Source: an uncultured Bacteroidia bacterium (GTDB lineage Bacteria > Bacteroidota > Bacteroidia > Bacteroidales > UBA932). From it: 64,000 bases of DNA. How positions within the stretch are numbered: the first letter of the stretch is position 1; each line of letters starts with the position of its first letter. The DNA lies in NCBI GenBank assembly GCA_902761655.1, contig CACWLD010000001.1, positions 38,732 through 102,731 on the forward strand. Direction: 5' to 3'. The position numbers were made by a program, and so were the translations under genes. This document shows positions 55,447 to 64,000 of the stretch, in pieces. The notes under the pieces are model-generated. The model was given only the letters and a program-made list of their open reading frames with translations, was not told where the DNA came from and searched no databases.

Positions 55447-57583
55447 TAAATCCCACGGATGCAGTATTACCTTCACCGTCCACTATGGTTACGGTGTGCC
55501 TTCCCGGTTCCGGGTTAAGGCGCATCTGATGGATAAAGCGTGTTTCTCCAAGATAATTCTGGTCCAGATGCCAGTACAGGGTGGCGTTGGGGTTGCGGTG
55601 GACCGCCTCGAATACGGCACCGGGGGTTGACCCGTCCAGTTGGCGTGGGAGGGCCAGAATGCTGCCCGGTTCAGGGTAAAGGAATTCCAATTGGGCCTGG
55701 TCCGCTACGGGATGTACCTGATATTCAGGATGCCAGGTCTTGTAGTACCATTCCATTGCGGGAGGAAGGCGGAAGACACCGTCTTTGTGATAGGGGCAGA
55801 CATCGCTCTCGGCGGCCTTTTCGGGCAAACGGATACTTTCATAATCCGGGCAGTCCTGGCTTCTGAGCATACCGGATGCAGTGCAGACATCCAGGAAAAC
55901 GCCGCCCTCCATCGGCTCCTGGAACCAGTCCGCCGAAGGCGGAAGCAGGTTCAGGAGGTCGAACAGCACGGGGCCGGCGGTCTTTGCCCCGGTCATCCCG
56001 GCCACGCCGTGCCCGTCCGCGTTTCCGCACCAGACACCCACGGCATAGTCCGGTGTGACGCCCACGGCCCAGGCGTCCCGGTATCCGTAGCTGGTACCGG
56101 TCTTCCAGGCTACCCTGCGGACGGACTGAATGAGTTTCCAGTCAATTTCGTCCGGCCTGTTCACTTCCTTGAGGGCTTCAAAAGTGTACCAGATGGCAAT
56201 TTTGTCCTTGAAAGGAGAGTCTGTCTCAAGCCCCTGGTACTGCCGAACCATATTGGCGTAAGCCTGCGTGATGTCCATCAGGGTGCCTTCAGAGCCTCCC
56301 AGGATCAGGGATAATCCATAGTCCGATGCGCTCCTGGTCAATGTGGACAACCCGGCCTGCCTGAGCAATTCAAGGAAGCGGGGGGCGCCGTAAGCCCGGA
56401 GGAGATGGACCGCGGGAACGTTAAGTGACCGCGCCAGCGCCTCGGCGGCGGGGACCGCCCCGTGGAACTGCAGGTCAAAGTTCTGGGGTGTGAAGCCGTT
56501 AAGATTTACCGGAGTGTCCCGGATAAGCGTCCGCGGAAGGATTACGCCTTCCTGGAGGGCGGCGCAGTACAGGAAGGGCTTCAGGATACTGCCAGTACTG
56601 CGCGGAGCCGTGGCAATGTCAACTTCCGAACCGTTGCGCTTCCGGAGGGGCGATGCATTGCCTACATAGGCAATGATTTCCCCGCTCCGGATGTCAAGGA
56701 TGACTGCGGCCAGGTCCGCCGCCCCGCCAAGGGTCAGCTCGTCTGACCAGCGGGTGGTGGCGGCTTCCACCTGGCGCTGCAGGTGAATGTCTATGCTGCT
56801 CTGGCTCCTTTCCCCGTGAGGTTGCCGCTCTACATAGTGCCTGGCCAGGTTGGGCAGGGGATAGGGCTCGTCCGGGAGCGGCTCGGCAAGGGCTCCTTCC
56901 AGGGTGGACGCATCAAAATAGCCGCGCTTGTGGAGGCGTTCCAGCAGTCGGTTGCGTTTCTCCAGAAGCTGGTCGCGTCCCTTTCCGGGATGAATGGTCG
57001 ATGGGGCGTTGGGAAGGACGGCCAGGGTTGCGGATTCCGCCCAGGAAAGTTCTGAAGCCGGCCTGCCAAAGTAACGCCAGGCCGCCGCCTCAATGCCCAC
57101 CACATTGCCCCCGAACGGGGCATAGGATGCGTACAAAGCCAGAATCTCACGCTTGGAGCAGCGGAATTCCAGCCTGGTGGCCAGGATGGCTTCCACCATC
57201 TTCTGCCACAGAGTCCTTTCCTTTCCGCGTGACAGGCGTATGACCTGCATTGTGATGGTGCTTCCTCCGCTCACCACGTGCCCGGCCTTAAGGTTGCTCC
57301 AAACCGCCCTGGCAAGGGCGGCCGGATTCACGCCGGGGTGCCAGCGGAAATACCTGTCCTCGAACTGAATGAGAGCCGCGGCATAGCGCGAAGGCACCGT
57401 GTCGCAGGGAGGGAATCGCCACTGCCCGTCATCTGCGATGCGGGCACCCAGCAATTCCCCGTTCCTGTCAGCGACTACGGTGGCGTAGGGTGTGCCTTTG
57501 AAAAGGTCCTTCGGCAGGCAGAAAAGCCAGCCTGCCAGAAGAATCCCCAGAATAATCAGAACAGTTGTCCGCCTGCGGCTCAT
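55424..57583 (-). CDS. pbpC: Penicillin-binding protein 1C
   Basis: 719 residues. One N-terminal membrane anchor (TVLIILGILLAGWLFCLP), a GT51 glycosyltransferase domain (IQFEDRYFRWHPGVNP, GGSTITMQVIRLSRG) and a transpeptidase domain with the active Ser-x-x-Lys in RSTGSILKPFLYC, SLN in LARSLNVPAVHL and KTGTSYGYRDAW. The C-terminal BiPBP_C domain ends NTASVGFTIAERLP. It polymerises and crosslinks peptidoglycan in the periplasm. It overlaps the alpha-2-macroglobulin gene by 4 bases, the usual partnership for this protein. Confidence 0.95.
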   Translation of the reverse strand: MSRRRTTVLIILGILLAGWLFCLPKDLFKGTPYATVVADRNGELLGARIADDGQWRFPPCDTVPSRYAAALIQFEDRYFRWHPGVNPAALARAVWSNLKAGHVVSGGSTITMQVIRLSRGKERTLWQKMVEAILATRLEFRCSKREILALYASYAPFGGNVVGIEAAAWRYFGRPASELSWAESATLAVLPNAPSTIHPGKGRDQLLEKRNRLLERLHKRGYFDASTLEGALAEPLPDEPYPLPNLARHYVERQPHGERSQSSIDIHLQRQVEAATTRWSDELTLGGAADLAAVILDIRSGEIIAYVGNASPLRKRNGSEVDIATAPRSTGSILKPFLYCAALQEGVILPRTLIRDTPVNLNGFTPQNFDLQFHGAVPAAEALARSLNVPAVHLLRAYGAPRFLELLRQAGLSTLTRSASDYGLSLILGGSEGTLMDITQAYANMVRQYQGLETDSPFKDKIAIWYTFEALKEVNRPDEIDWKLIQSVRRVAWKTGTSYGYRDAWAVGVTPDYAVGVWCGNADGHGVAGMTGAKTAGPVLFDLLNLLPPSADWFQEPMEGGVFLDVCTASGMLRSQDCPDYESIRLPEKAAESDVCPYHKDGVFRLPPAMEWYYKTWHPEYQVHPVADQAQLEFLYPEPGSILALPRQLDGSTPGAVFEAVHRNPNATLYWHLDQNYLGETRFIHQMRLNPEPGRHTVTIVDGEGNTASVGFTIAERLP

Positions 57584-60500
57584 CGGGTTACGACCGTCTT
57601 GGCTGATGCCGTATTGGCCGCAACGTGCGGATTGTACATTGCGGAGCAGGTTACGGAAGGCAGTGTGTATGAGCCCTCGTATGCTGCGCGCACTTTCATA
57701 GTGAAGGTCCTGGACTTTCCTTGCTGCAGGTCAAAGAACCAGTCGCAGCGGTTGTCGCGGATGTCGCGGTATGTTGCGCCATCGTTCTGGCCGCTGCCGC
57801 CGCGCATCCTGTCATTGAGGATTTCCCATCCCGAAGGGATGCTCGCGCTCAATGCCAGGGAGCGCAGGTCGGAAGGCGTGGTGTTGGTCACCTGAACCTG
57901 CACGGTAAGTTCAGTGCCCTGAGGTACTGAATCCACTTTCACGCTGCTGCCGGATGCGTCCAGATAGGAAACCACAAGCTTGAGGCCGTTGGCGGCGGCT
58001 GGGACAAGAGTTCCCGCCGGGGCCTTTGCAACCGTCATAAGGGTTGCGTACAGGACTTGGTCTGAGGTGTTCTTCACCTCTACCTTTCCGGTTACGGGCT
58101 GTGAGTAAACTGACTTTGCCGTGGTGACCGCCTGGCCTCCCACGGTGGCCCTGACGCTCTGGTTTCCGGTCTTGGCAAACAGCCTGTCCATTGCCAGGGC
58201 GGCGAATGCGGCCTCCTGTGTGGAGTATAGATCCTTGTTTATTGCATCTGCTACTTCCTGGGCGACAGGCAGGGCACCTGCAATGTTGTCTGTGAGTGCC
58301 AGGACTTGCAGCACTACCGCTTTGTCGCGAAGGGTTGAACCGTATGTGAAGTCAGCGGCGCTGTAATCTCCATAGCCTTCCCTGGTTGTAAGTTCCTTTG
58401 CCTGCTGCAGCTTTCCGGATACCGCGTATGCGGCGGCCAGCATCCATTCCGCACGGCTGTCGAGCGTGCCGGACTCCTTGAGCCTGTTCATCGCGGCGTT
58501 CGATGGAGAGCCCGCGACGGCCAGGGAGTAGAGGCGATAGCACTCGTCCAGCTGGGAGAACGCGGCATTGCCTGCCAGGCGGAAGGCCTGGCTTAGGTTG
58601 TTCTGGAAGCGTTTCCAGTTGTCTATGACATCGGGCTGGACCTCGAATCCGGCTGCGGCGGCTTCGGCCAGGAACTGTCCTGCCATTGAGCTTGCCCAGG
58701 AATCGGAACTGTTGTTGCCGTTCCAGTAAGCGAAGCCGCCGTCGCTGCGCTGACGCGCATAGATCTGGTGGATGATGCCCGGAATGAGCGAGCGGGCCTC
58801 CTGGGCGTCCGCCTCCGACAACTGCGGTAGCAGGTGGAGGAGAGTCAGGCCCCTGGAGGAGAGTTGCTCAGTGCAATTGTACTGGTAATTCTTCATAGTC
58901 CTGTACAGACCGGCGGCATCCACTGCAGGGAAGCCTGCCAGCTCAAGGGTTGAGCCTGCGCCGGCTTCCAGCGTTGCGGAAGCTCCGCCGTCAAGCCTTT
59001 GCTGGAGTATTGTGACGGTCTCAGGATTTGGATTGACAACCTGGATGTCCACGCTCTCTGAAGCGTTGCGGGAAGCGCCGCTGGCGGTTACGGTTACCTT
59101 GGCCGGGCCTTCGCCGGTTGCCTTCAGGGCAAACCTTACTACAGTGTCTCCAGTGCCCTGGAACTGCGCTGTAGTGGATTCCGAACCATCTATCTGAAGC
59201 GGTCCCTCAACCTTTACGCTGACCTTTGCGCTCTTTATCTGGTCGTCAAGGGCGAAGACGTTCACAGGGAGTACTATGTCCTCTCCGGCGCATACCTGCC
59301 TTGGCAGGCTCATCAGTACCATCAGAGGAGATTTTACAGCTACAGTCTTTGAGGCGTTTCCATACGCGCCGTCGTGTCCTGCCACTACCATCACGCGCAG
59401 GCTGCCCACATACATAGGCAACTGTATTTCGTGAGATTCTGTTCCCTTGGCCAGGGTAAACGGACCCAGGAACTTCACAACAGGGTTGAACCTATTGTCC
59501 TTGCGTGCCGCAATGATGTTCTCCTGGTCACCTCCTATGGACAGCATCTGGCTGAACCTGCCCGCAAATGCGCCCACAACCTGGTCATAAAGATCCCAGG
59601 TCCTGACATTGAGAGCCTCTGTGCTGTATATTGCTTCCCAAGGGGAAGGAGTCTTGAAATTGGTCAGGTCAAGCAGGCCTTCATCCACCACTGCAAGGGT
59701 GTAAGTCATAGGCTTGCCGGATTTTTCGGAAACGGAGATCGTGAATTTCTCCTCCGGAGCCACGGTGTCAGCTACCTTGATTACCGGCTGCAGGTGAGAA
59801 TCAGGGTTCTCTACCATAAGGCGCTTTATTCCGTACAACCTCAATGGCAGGTCGTTGCCATTATTCTTGTAGGGCTGTATCAGGGTTACCTGGACATAGA
59901 AGTTAGGCGCCATTTCCGGTGTCACGGTGAAGGTGTAGGGGGTATCCTGGCCGGATTTGGCGGAAATCCACTCCCTGCTGATCACTCCGGAACTGTTTTC
60001 TATGCATACAAGCGCCTGTCCGCTTATAGCGGCGGGGATGTATATCGTTGCCTTTTCACCTGCACGGTAGGTCTCCTTGTCAGAGGAGAAAGAAAGCATT
60101 GAAATGGCATTGGGATCCACCCTTCCTGCGCGGCCGCGGTAGGACGGCCAGTCAATTATAACGGTCTGTCCTGAGATATGACCGCCCTGCACATCCCTTA
60201 CAAGCACAAGGTAACGGCCCCAATCTTCTTCAGATGCCCTTATGGTGAATGTCGCATCCTGTGAGCCTGATGTCAGCGTGCCTGATGACACGGGTTTTGC
60301 GCCCCTGCCGCTCACATAACTCTGGAGCCTGCTTGGCTCGTTCTCCCACCACCAGCTCCAGTCAAGTTTGAATACTGAATACTCTACCTGCCTTCCGGAA
60401 AGCCTCTTTCCTGAAGCGTCCACTACGGCTACGCGCACTGTATGGTCCTTGTCTGTTTCCAAGTCACCGTCTGAAGGAAGTTTCAATCCCACATAGGCAG

Positions 60501-62952
60501 GGAACGGGGAGTAAGGCATAGTCTGCGTTGTAAAGCTCTCGTCACCGCCGTTCTCCAGCACTGAAGTGACAATGAAAGCCTGAAGAAGTCCGGGCGCATC
60601 CTGTGCGGGAGGCAGGGTGAAGGCGGCGTCCGCCGTTCCGTCGCCGTCAAGCACAGTCTGGAACAGAGGATGTTCGCTGGCTTCAAAGGTCGATGCCGGA
60701 TTGCGGAAGACGTACCCGTCAAAGCCGGGGAAGGAGACCGGACCTTTGGAGAGTGTCATTGTGGCGCTGGCGCGGAGGCCGGAGGCCGGAACGCCGGTGA
60801 GCCAGGAAGATGACACGCGGGCGGTGGTGCGGGCTCCGCCCTGAAGGGCGTCGCCAGGCAGGTCCAGCGCCACTTTCAAGCGGTTTGGCTTGATTGTCTC
60901 AATGTGCAGGCTCTTGTGGAATGCGGATCCGCCCACCTTGATGTAGGCGTTCCACCAGCCCGTTGGATCCTCATCCGATGTGGCTATTGGGAACGTATAG
61001 AAACCGTCCTTGCCGGTGGAGAGCATCCTGGTATAGAACTGCCCTTCCGGGGTATAGAGCTCCAGTGAAGCAGGATGGCCTTCCGGGATGCGCTGCATCT
61101 TGTCGGCCAAAATCATACTCACGTGCAGGGTGTCTCCCGGGCGCCATACGCCGCGTTCGCCATAAACGAAGCCCTTGAGGCCTTGCTGGACTGCCTGGCC
61201 TCCCACATCGAAGCGGCTGAAAGACTTCTCGTAGCCGTCGGCCAGGCGCAGATAGCCCGTGGTCTTGCCCTTGCGTGCCAGCAGGACGAACGGCTTGTGG
61301 GATACATTGATCTCCGCCATACCCTTGCCATTGGTCTTTCCGGTGGCGATGCGCTGGAGCTGGAAATCATATACCTCCAGGTCCACTCCGGAAGAAGGCG
61401 TTCCGTCTCCCAGGTTGGTGACAGTTGCCCAGAGGGTGTTGCCGTCTGAATACTGGGCCAGCATACCAAGGTTTGATGAAAGGAGGTTCACTGACTTGAA
61501 ACGGTCGGAATCCATATAGTAGGATGGAGTCTCGGGATCGTTCACGTCATCCCAGTCATATAGGTTCCAGTCTATTGGATTGTCCCACCAGTATGTGCTC
61601 TGGACGTCCCAGGTTGCCTCTTCCTCTTCTGACGGCTGTCCATTGTCAACCGGAAGCATCTGCGGGGCGGGTTTGCCTCCGTATAGGGAGTATTCCTTGC
61701 GGAATGACAGGAGGATGCGGTATATTGCGCCCGGTTCCTTCTGGAACAGGCCGGACAGGTCTACGCTGAAGTCATTCCAGGTGTGAAGGTCCAGCGAGGG
61801 GTCTTTGGTCAAAGGAATCTGGCGGCTGTATACAAGGCGTCCGGCACGGCGGAGAGCGGAGCTGCCGTTAAGCCCGTTCTCCTGAAGGAACAGCAGGATA
61901 TTGTTCTCGTAAATCTTGATGATCCTTATGTCAACGGCGCTGAGGTTCACCGCACGGAAGGGAAGTATCAGGTTACTGTCGTCCGGGAGGATATTGCCAT
62001 CCAGAGGTATTTGCACGGCCGGGAAAGGATCGGTGGGAGGGAAGTCCGTGCGGAAGTCACCTGCAAGGGAAAGTCCGTTCTCGCTCTTTACGCCGCGGTG
62101 GACGGTAAGGATGAGGTCCTTTCTGGGTTCGGCTTCAAAATAGATACGGGCGCAGTTGCCGTCAATGTCTATTGTCTGCCTTATGGCGCCTGACAGTTCA
62201 ATCAGGCCTTCGCGGGCGGCGGATGCGGCCAGAGGCTCGCTGAAGCGCACGTCTGCGTGAGGGTTTCCGTCACGCACTATGCGCGCGTCTATGACCTTGA
62301 ACGAACCGGCTGCAGGGATGAGAGTCTTGATGGGCTTGGTGTCGCGGAACCCGTCAATCTCGAGGCTGACCGACACTGGGGTGTCCTCGTTGGAACGGGT
62401 GATGTTCCCTGTCTGGAAACTGAAGAGAGTGCCCTCGCCGGTAATGGTGACGGGGGTCTCAGGCCTAACTGTAAGGATTATGTCTTCCTTTGCTGCAGGA
62501 ACGCTGAGTTTAATGCTTCCCTGAAGCGAGGCGCCGTCCTGAATGGATATGCCGTCCAGGGTCAGGGTTGCAGTCTTGGGAGCAGCCTGGATCTGGAACG
62601 GGAACGCCTGGCACTGGCTTTCCTTGACATCCAGCACCTTGCCTACCTGGAACGAACCCTCATAGACGGTCCCTTCCTTGAGGGCGTCGGGGACGAACTC
62701 CACCAGCGTGGGGCTCAGCCACCTTTCGGTACCGGTGAGGCTGGGCTTGAAATGGAACAGGCCCTGCGCCTGTTTCTCCATTGGAACCGGAGTGGCCAGT
62801 TCTATCCTGATAGGAGTGGCTTCCTGGATTGCACCGCCAGTATAGGCACTGACGTATTTGGCAAACGCCGGATCAAGCGATTCAGTATGTCTGGGGGTGC
62901 AGGCCGTAAAGGCAATTATGGCGATCAACGCCGTATAAAGGAGTCTTCGCAT
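57580..62952 (-). CDS. Bacterial alpha-2-macroglobulin lipoprotein
   Basis: 1790 residues. The signal MRRLLYTALIAIIAFTAC gives a lipid anchor. Macroglobulin domains follow, including KGFVYGERGVWRPGDTLHVS (MG) and the bait region area, and the thioester motif is in YNCTEQLSS (CTEQ, Cys about 1360) followed by the alpha-helical thioester domain (GGFAYWNGNNSSDSWASSMAG). Such proteins trap attacking proteases in the periplasm, and PbpC, encoded next by a 4-base overlap, is thought to repair the damaged wall. Confidence 0.94.
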   Translation of the reverse strand: MRRLLYTALIAIIAFTACTPRHTESLDPAFAKYVSAYTGGAIQEATPIRIELATPVPMEKQAQGLFHFKPSLTGTERWLSPTLVEFVPDALKEGTVYEGSFQVGKVLDVKESQCQAFPFQIQAAPKTATLTLDGISIQDGASLQGSIKLSVPAAKEDIILTVRPETPVTITGEGTLFSFQTGNITRSNEDTPVSVSLEIDGFRDTKPIKTLIPAAGSFKVIDARIVRDGNPHADVRFSEPLAASAAREGLIELSGAIRQTIDIDGNCARIYFEAEPRKDLILTVHRGVKSENGLSLAGDFRTDFPPTDPFPAVQIPLDGNILPDDSNLILPFRAVNLSAVDIRIIKIYENNILLFLQENGLNGSSALRRAGRLVYSRQIPLTKDPSLDLHTWNDFSVDLSGLFQKEPGAIYRILLSFRKEYSLYGGKPAPQMLPVDNGQPSEEEEATWDVQSTYWWDNPIDWNLYDWDDVNDPETPSYYMDSDRFKSVNLLSSNLGMLAQYSDGNTLWATVTNLGDGTPSSGVDLEVYDFQLQRIATGKTNGKGMAEINVSHKPFVLLARKGKTTGYLRLADGYEKSFSRFDVGGQAVQQGLKGFVYGERGVWRPGDTLHVSMILADKMQRIPEGHPASLELYTPEGQFYTRMLSTGKDGFYTFPIATSDEDPTGWWNAYIKVGGSAFHKSLHIETIKPNRLKVALDLPGDALQGGARTTARVSSSWLTGVPASGLRASATMTLSKGPVSFPGFDGYVFRNPASTFEASEHPLFQTVLDGDGTADAAFTLPPAQDAPGLLQAFIVTSVLENGGDESFTTQTMPYSPFPAYVGLKLPSDGDLETDKDHTVRVAVVDASGKRLSGRQVEYSVFKLDWSWWWENEPSRLQSYVSGRGAKPVSSGTLTSGSQDATFTIRASEEDWGRYLVLVRDVQGGHISGQTVIIDWPSYRGRAGRVDPNAISMLSFSSDKETYRAGEKATIYIPAAISGQALVCIENSSGVISREWISAKSGQDTPYTFTVTPEMAPNFYVQVTLIQPYKNNGNDLPLRLYGIKRLMVENPDSHLQPVIKVADTVAPEEKFTISVSEKSGKPMTYTLAVVDEGLLDLTNFKTPSPWEAIYSTEALNVRTWDLYDQVVGAFAGRFSQMLSIGGDQENIIAARKDNRFNPVVKFLGPFTLAKGTESHEIQLPMYVGSLRVMVVAGHDGAYGNASKTVAVKSPLMVLMSLPRQVCAGEDIVLPVNVFALDDQIKSAKVSVKVEGPLQIDGSESTTAQFQGTGDTVVRFALKATGEGPAKVTVTASGASRNASESVDIQVVNPNPETVTILQQRLDGGASATLEAGAGSTLELAGFPAVDAAGLYRTMKNYQYNCTEQLSSRGLTLLHLLPQLSEADAQEARSLIPGIIHQIYARQRSDGGFAYWNGNNSSDSWASSMAGQFLAEAAAAGFEVQPDVIDNWKRFQNNLSQAFRLAGNAAFSQLDECYRLYSLAVAGSPSNAAMNRLKESGTLDSRAEWMLAAAYAVSGKLQQAKELTTREGYGDYSAADFTYGSTLRDKAVVLQVLALTDNIAGALPVAQEVADAINKDLYSTQEAAFAALAMDRLFAKTGNQSVRATVGGQAVTTAKSVYSQPVTGKVEVKNTSDQVLYATLMTVAKAPAGTLVPAAANGLKLVVSYLDASGSSVKVDSVPQGTELTVQVQVTNTTPSDLRSLALSASIPSGWEILNDRMRGGSGQNDGATYRDIRDNRCDWFFDLQQGKSRTFTMKVRAAYEGSYTLPSVTCSAMYNPHVAANTASAKTVVTR

Positions 62953-63005
62953 AGTAATCGTTTTGTAATTAATACAAACTTACAAAAACCTTGTTTCAAA
63001 TGATA

Positions 63006-63800
63006 CTAAAAACTGGTGGAGATGTCACCTATCTGAAGATAGCCGTTCCCGGACAGTGCCGCCTTGGCTGTCAGTTCAGGCATATCGTCGTACATAAGGA
63101 CAAGGCCGGTGGTGAACTTCACTCCGGGGGTTACCTGTAAATATAAGTCCCCGTCCTTAAGTGAGTAAGAAATCTGCTCTCCAATCCAGACTGGCTGCTC
63201 TATGTCCAGTCCGCCCATATCAGTGATGGTGTTGGTGACGGTGCAGAGTACCTGTCCATTGTCATATAAAGTGATATCATCTCCTTTTATGCTGTAACCC
63301 AAACGGTTGCGAAGCATTTCCTGGACAGTGTACGGGTCCAGTTTGGTCTCGGTGATGGCAGAGCCTGTCTCATCGAATCGGAAAAGATAAGGCTTCTCTA
63401 CGTGGATGCCCGTACCCTCCATAGCGCCGCAGAAGAGCCAGAGATAACCCTTCCGGGCATCGTATTCTGCCCGGGGATTCTTGCCGTGATATATGTTTGG
63501 GAAATGGGTGGTCTTACTGCCCTTGGTCACGTGGATGCCGTATCCTTCGGATGGGATGTCCGGATTGCACCATACCAGACTCCTTACGCTTACGCCGTTC
63601 TCCTGGTCATCCAGGATGGTCTCATATCGGTCAGCATAAGGGAGGGTCATTGCAAGATGGACCTTCTGGGGTGCCGCCTCCTCGCGGAGAGGACCGTCAA
63701 TGGTGCCCCATACAGGCTGTATTTCATCTTTCTTCTTGTTATTGCACGCGACGGCCAGCAGTGCCGCCAGGGCGATGGTGATCTTGGTAATTGCTCTCAT
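63006..63800 (-). CDS. Hypothetical lipoprotein
   Basis: 264 residues. The signal MRAITKITIALAALLAVACN has a lipobox. The mature part is soluble with beta-rich stretches (GYLWLFCGAMEGTGIHVEKP, DITLYDNGQVLCTVTNTITD, YLQVTPGVKFTTGLVLMYDD) and no catalytic motif. It ends 54 bases upstream of the macroglobulin start on the same strand, so a shared transcript is possible. No named family recognised. Confidence 0.75.
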   Translation of the reverse strand: MRAITKITIALAALLAVACNNKKKDEIQPVWGTIDGPLREEAAPQKVHLAMTLPYADRYETILDDQENGVSVRSLVWCNPDIPSEGYGIHVTKGSKTTHFPNIYHGKNPRAEYDARKGYLWLFCGAMEGTGIHVEKPYLFRFDETGSAITETKLDPYTVQEMLRNRLGYSIKGDDITLYDNGQVLCTVTNTITDMGGLDIEQPVWIGEQISYSLKDGDLYLQVTPGVKFTTGLVLMYDDMPELTAKAALSGNGYLQIGDISTSF

Positions 63801-63856
63801 ATTGAATGTAAAAATACAGAATCTTGTTCAATAAAAGAATATCCCTCACTCTACGC

Positions 63857-63884
63857 GAAAAGCCGACGCAACGCGCCGGCTTTG
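63857..63884 (-). terminator. Terminator after tRNA-Ser(TGA)
   Basis: Minus strand AAAGCCGGC ... GTCGGCTTTT, hairpin 4 bases beyond the tRNA 3' end with a T run. Same design as the hairpin after the tRNA-Ser at 53159. Confidence 0.65.
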
Positions 63885-63888
63885 AAGC

Positions 63889-63972
63889 GGAGAGTGAGGG
63901 ATTCGAACCCCCGGAGCCTTTCAGCTCAACAGTTTTCAAGACTGCCGCCATCGACCACTCGGCCAACTCTCC
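63889..63972 (-). tRNA. tRNA-Ser (anticodon TGA)
   Basis: 84 bases with acceptor GGAGAGT / ACTCTCC, a long variable arm (GAGCTGAAAGGCTC) as in Ser tRNAs, T loop TTCGAAT and anticodon loop CTTGAAA giving TGA, which reads UCA. CCA is not encoded. Confidence 0.93.
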
Positions 63973-64000
63973 ATCCCCGAAGGGATTGCAAAGATAGATA

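Overview
The window looks like a chromosomal segment of a Bacteroidales bacterium (Bacteroidota), probably an uncultured gut or rumen anaerobe. The signs are a type III glutamine synthetase, LL-diaminopimelate aminotransferase, the ileS/dksA-like/lspA order, SusD-free but lipoprotein-rich gene content, promoters of the TTG / TAnnTTTG type, and no clear Shine-Dalgarno sequences. Most of the window has moderate GC; about 38.0-42.1 kb is clearly AT-rich and looks acquired. There is no rRNA, CRISPR array, transposase or integrase. Three tRNA genes are present.

Layout. 1-7.4 kb (+): glycogen/alpha-glucan cluster (branching enzyme tail, debranching enzyme, GT4 synthase-like enzyme, GH57 amylase, phosphorylase). 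7.4-10.3 kb (+): ribF, greA, a HIT protein and a thioredoxin-fold lipoprotein. 10.3-11.5 kb (-): tsaB and cvpA. 11.5-15.9 kb (+): ileS fused in frame to a DksA-like gene, then lspA. 15.9-16.8 kb: an HNH-like protein. 16.7-34.4 kb (-): one tightly packed run asnB-glnN-gltB-gltD-dapF-dapL-carA-carB-pyrG. 34.7-37.7 kb: rmuC, a membrane protein with a winged-helix regulator, and a DUF4160/DUF2442-HTH pair. 38.0-42.1 kb (-): AT-rich island of six unknown genes, several with Cys ribbons and membrane segments, next to a tRNA with anticodon AGG. 42.2-44.6 kb: acyltransferase/AbrB pair and a secreted cysteine phytase-like phosphatase. 44.6-48.2 kb (-): second nitrogen operon glnK-amtB-porin-purF. 48.5-50.4 kb (-): glutamine-dependent nadE. 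50.5-53.2 kb: LytTR regulator, small membrane proteins, a DUF2975/XRE pair, hairpin-rich DNA and tRNA-Ser. 53.3-63.8 kb: icd, a D-2-hydroxyacid dehydrogenase, the pbpC/alpha-2-macroglobulin pair and a lipoprotein, then a second tRNA-Ser.

The main discovery candidate is a pair of leader-peptide attenuators. Upstream of asnB (34474-34569) and of glnK (48325-48408), both on the minus strand, lie short ORFs of 31 and 27 codons that are packed with Asn and Gln codons. Each is followed by a strong hairpin with a U tract just before the first structural gene, and each is preceded by a similar promoter (TTG, 18-19 bases, TAWATTAG). In both, the RNA just before the leader stop codon can pair with the 5' arm of the terminator, which is the arrangement expected of classical ribosome-stall attenuation. 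The two operons encode ammonium uptake and sensing (amtB, glnK), glutamine and glutamate synthesis (glnN, gltBD), and most major users of glutamine amide nitrogen (asnB, carAB, pyrG, purF). The inference is a regulon that senses charged tRNA-Asn and/or tRNA-Gln.

All functional assignments rest on reading motifs and family resemblance by eye; no search or folding program was run.
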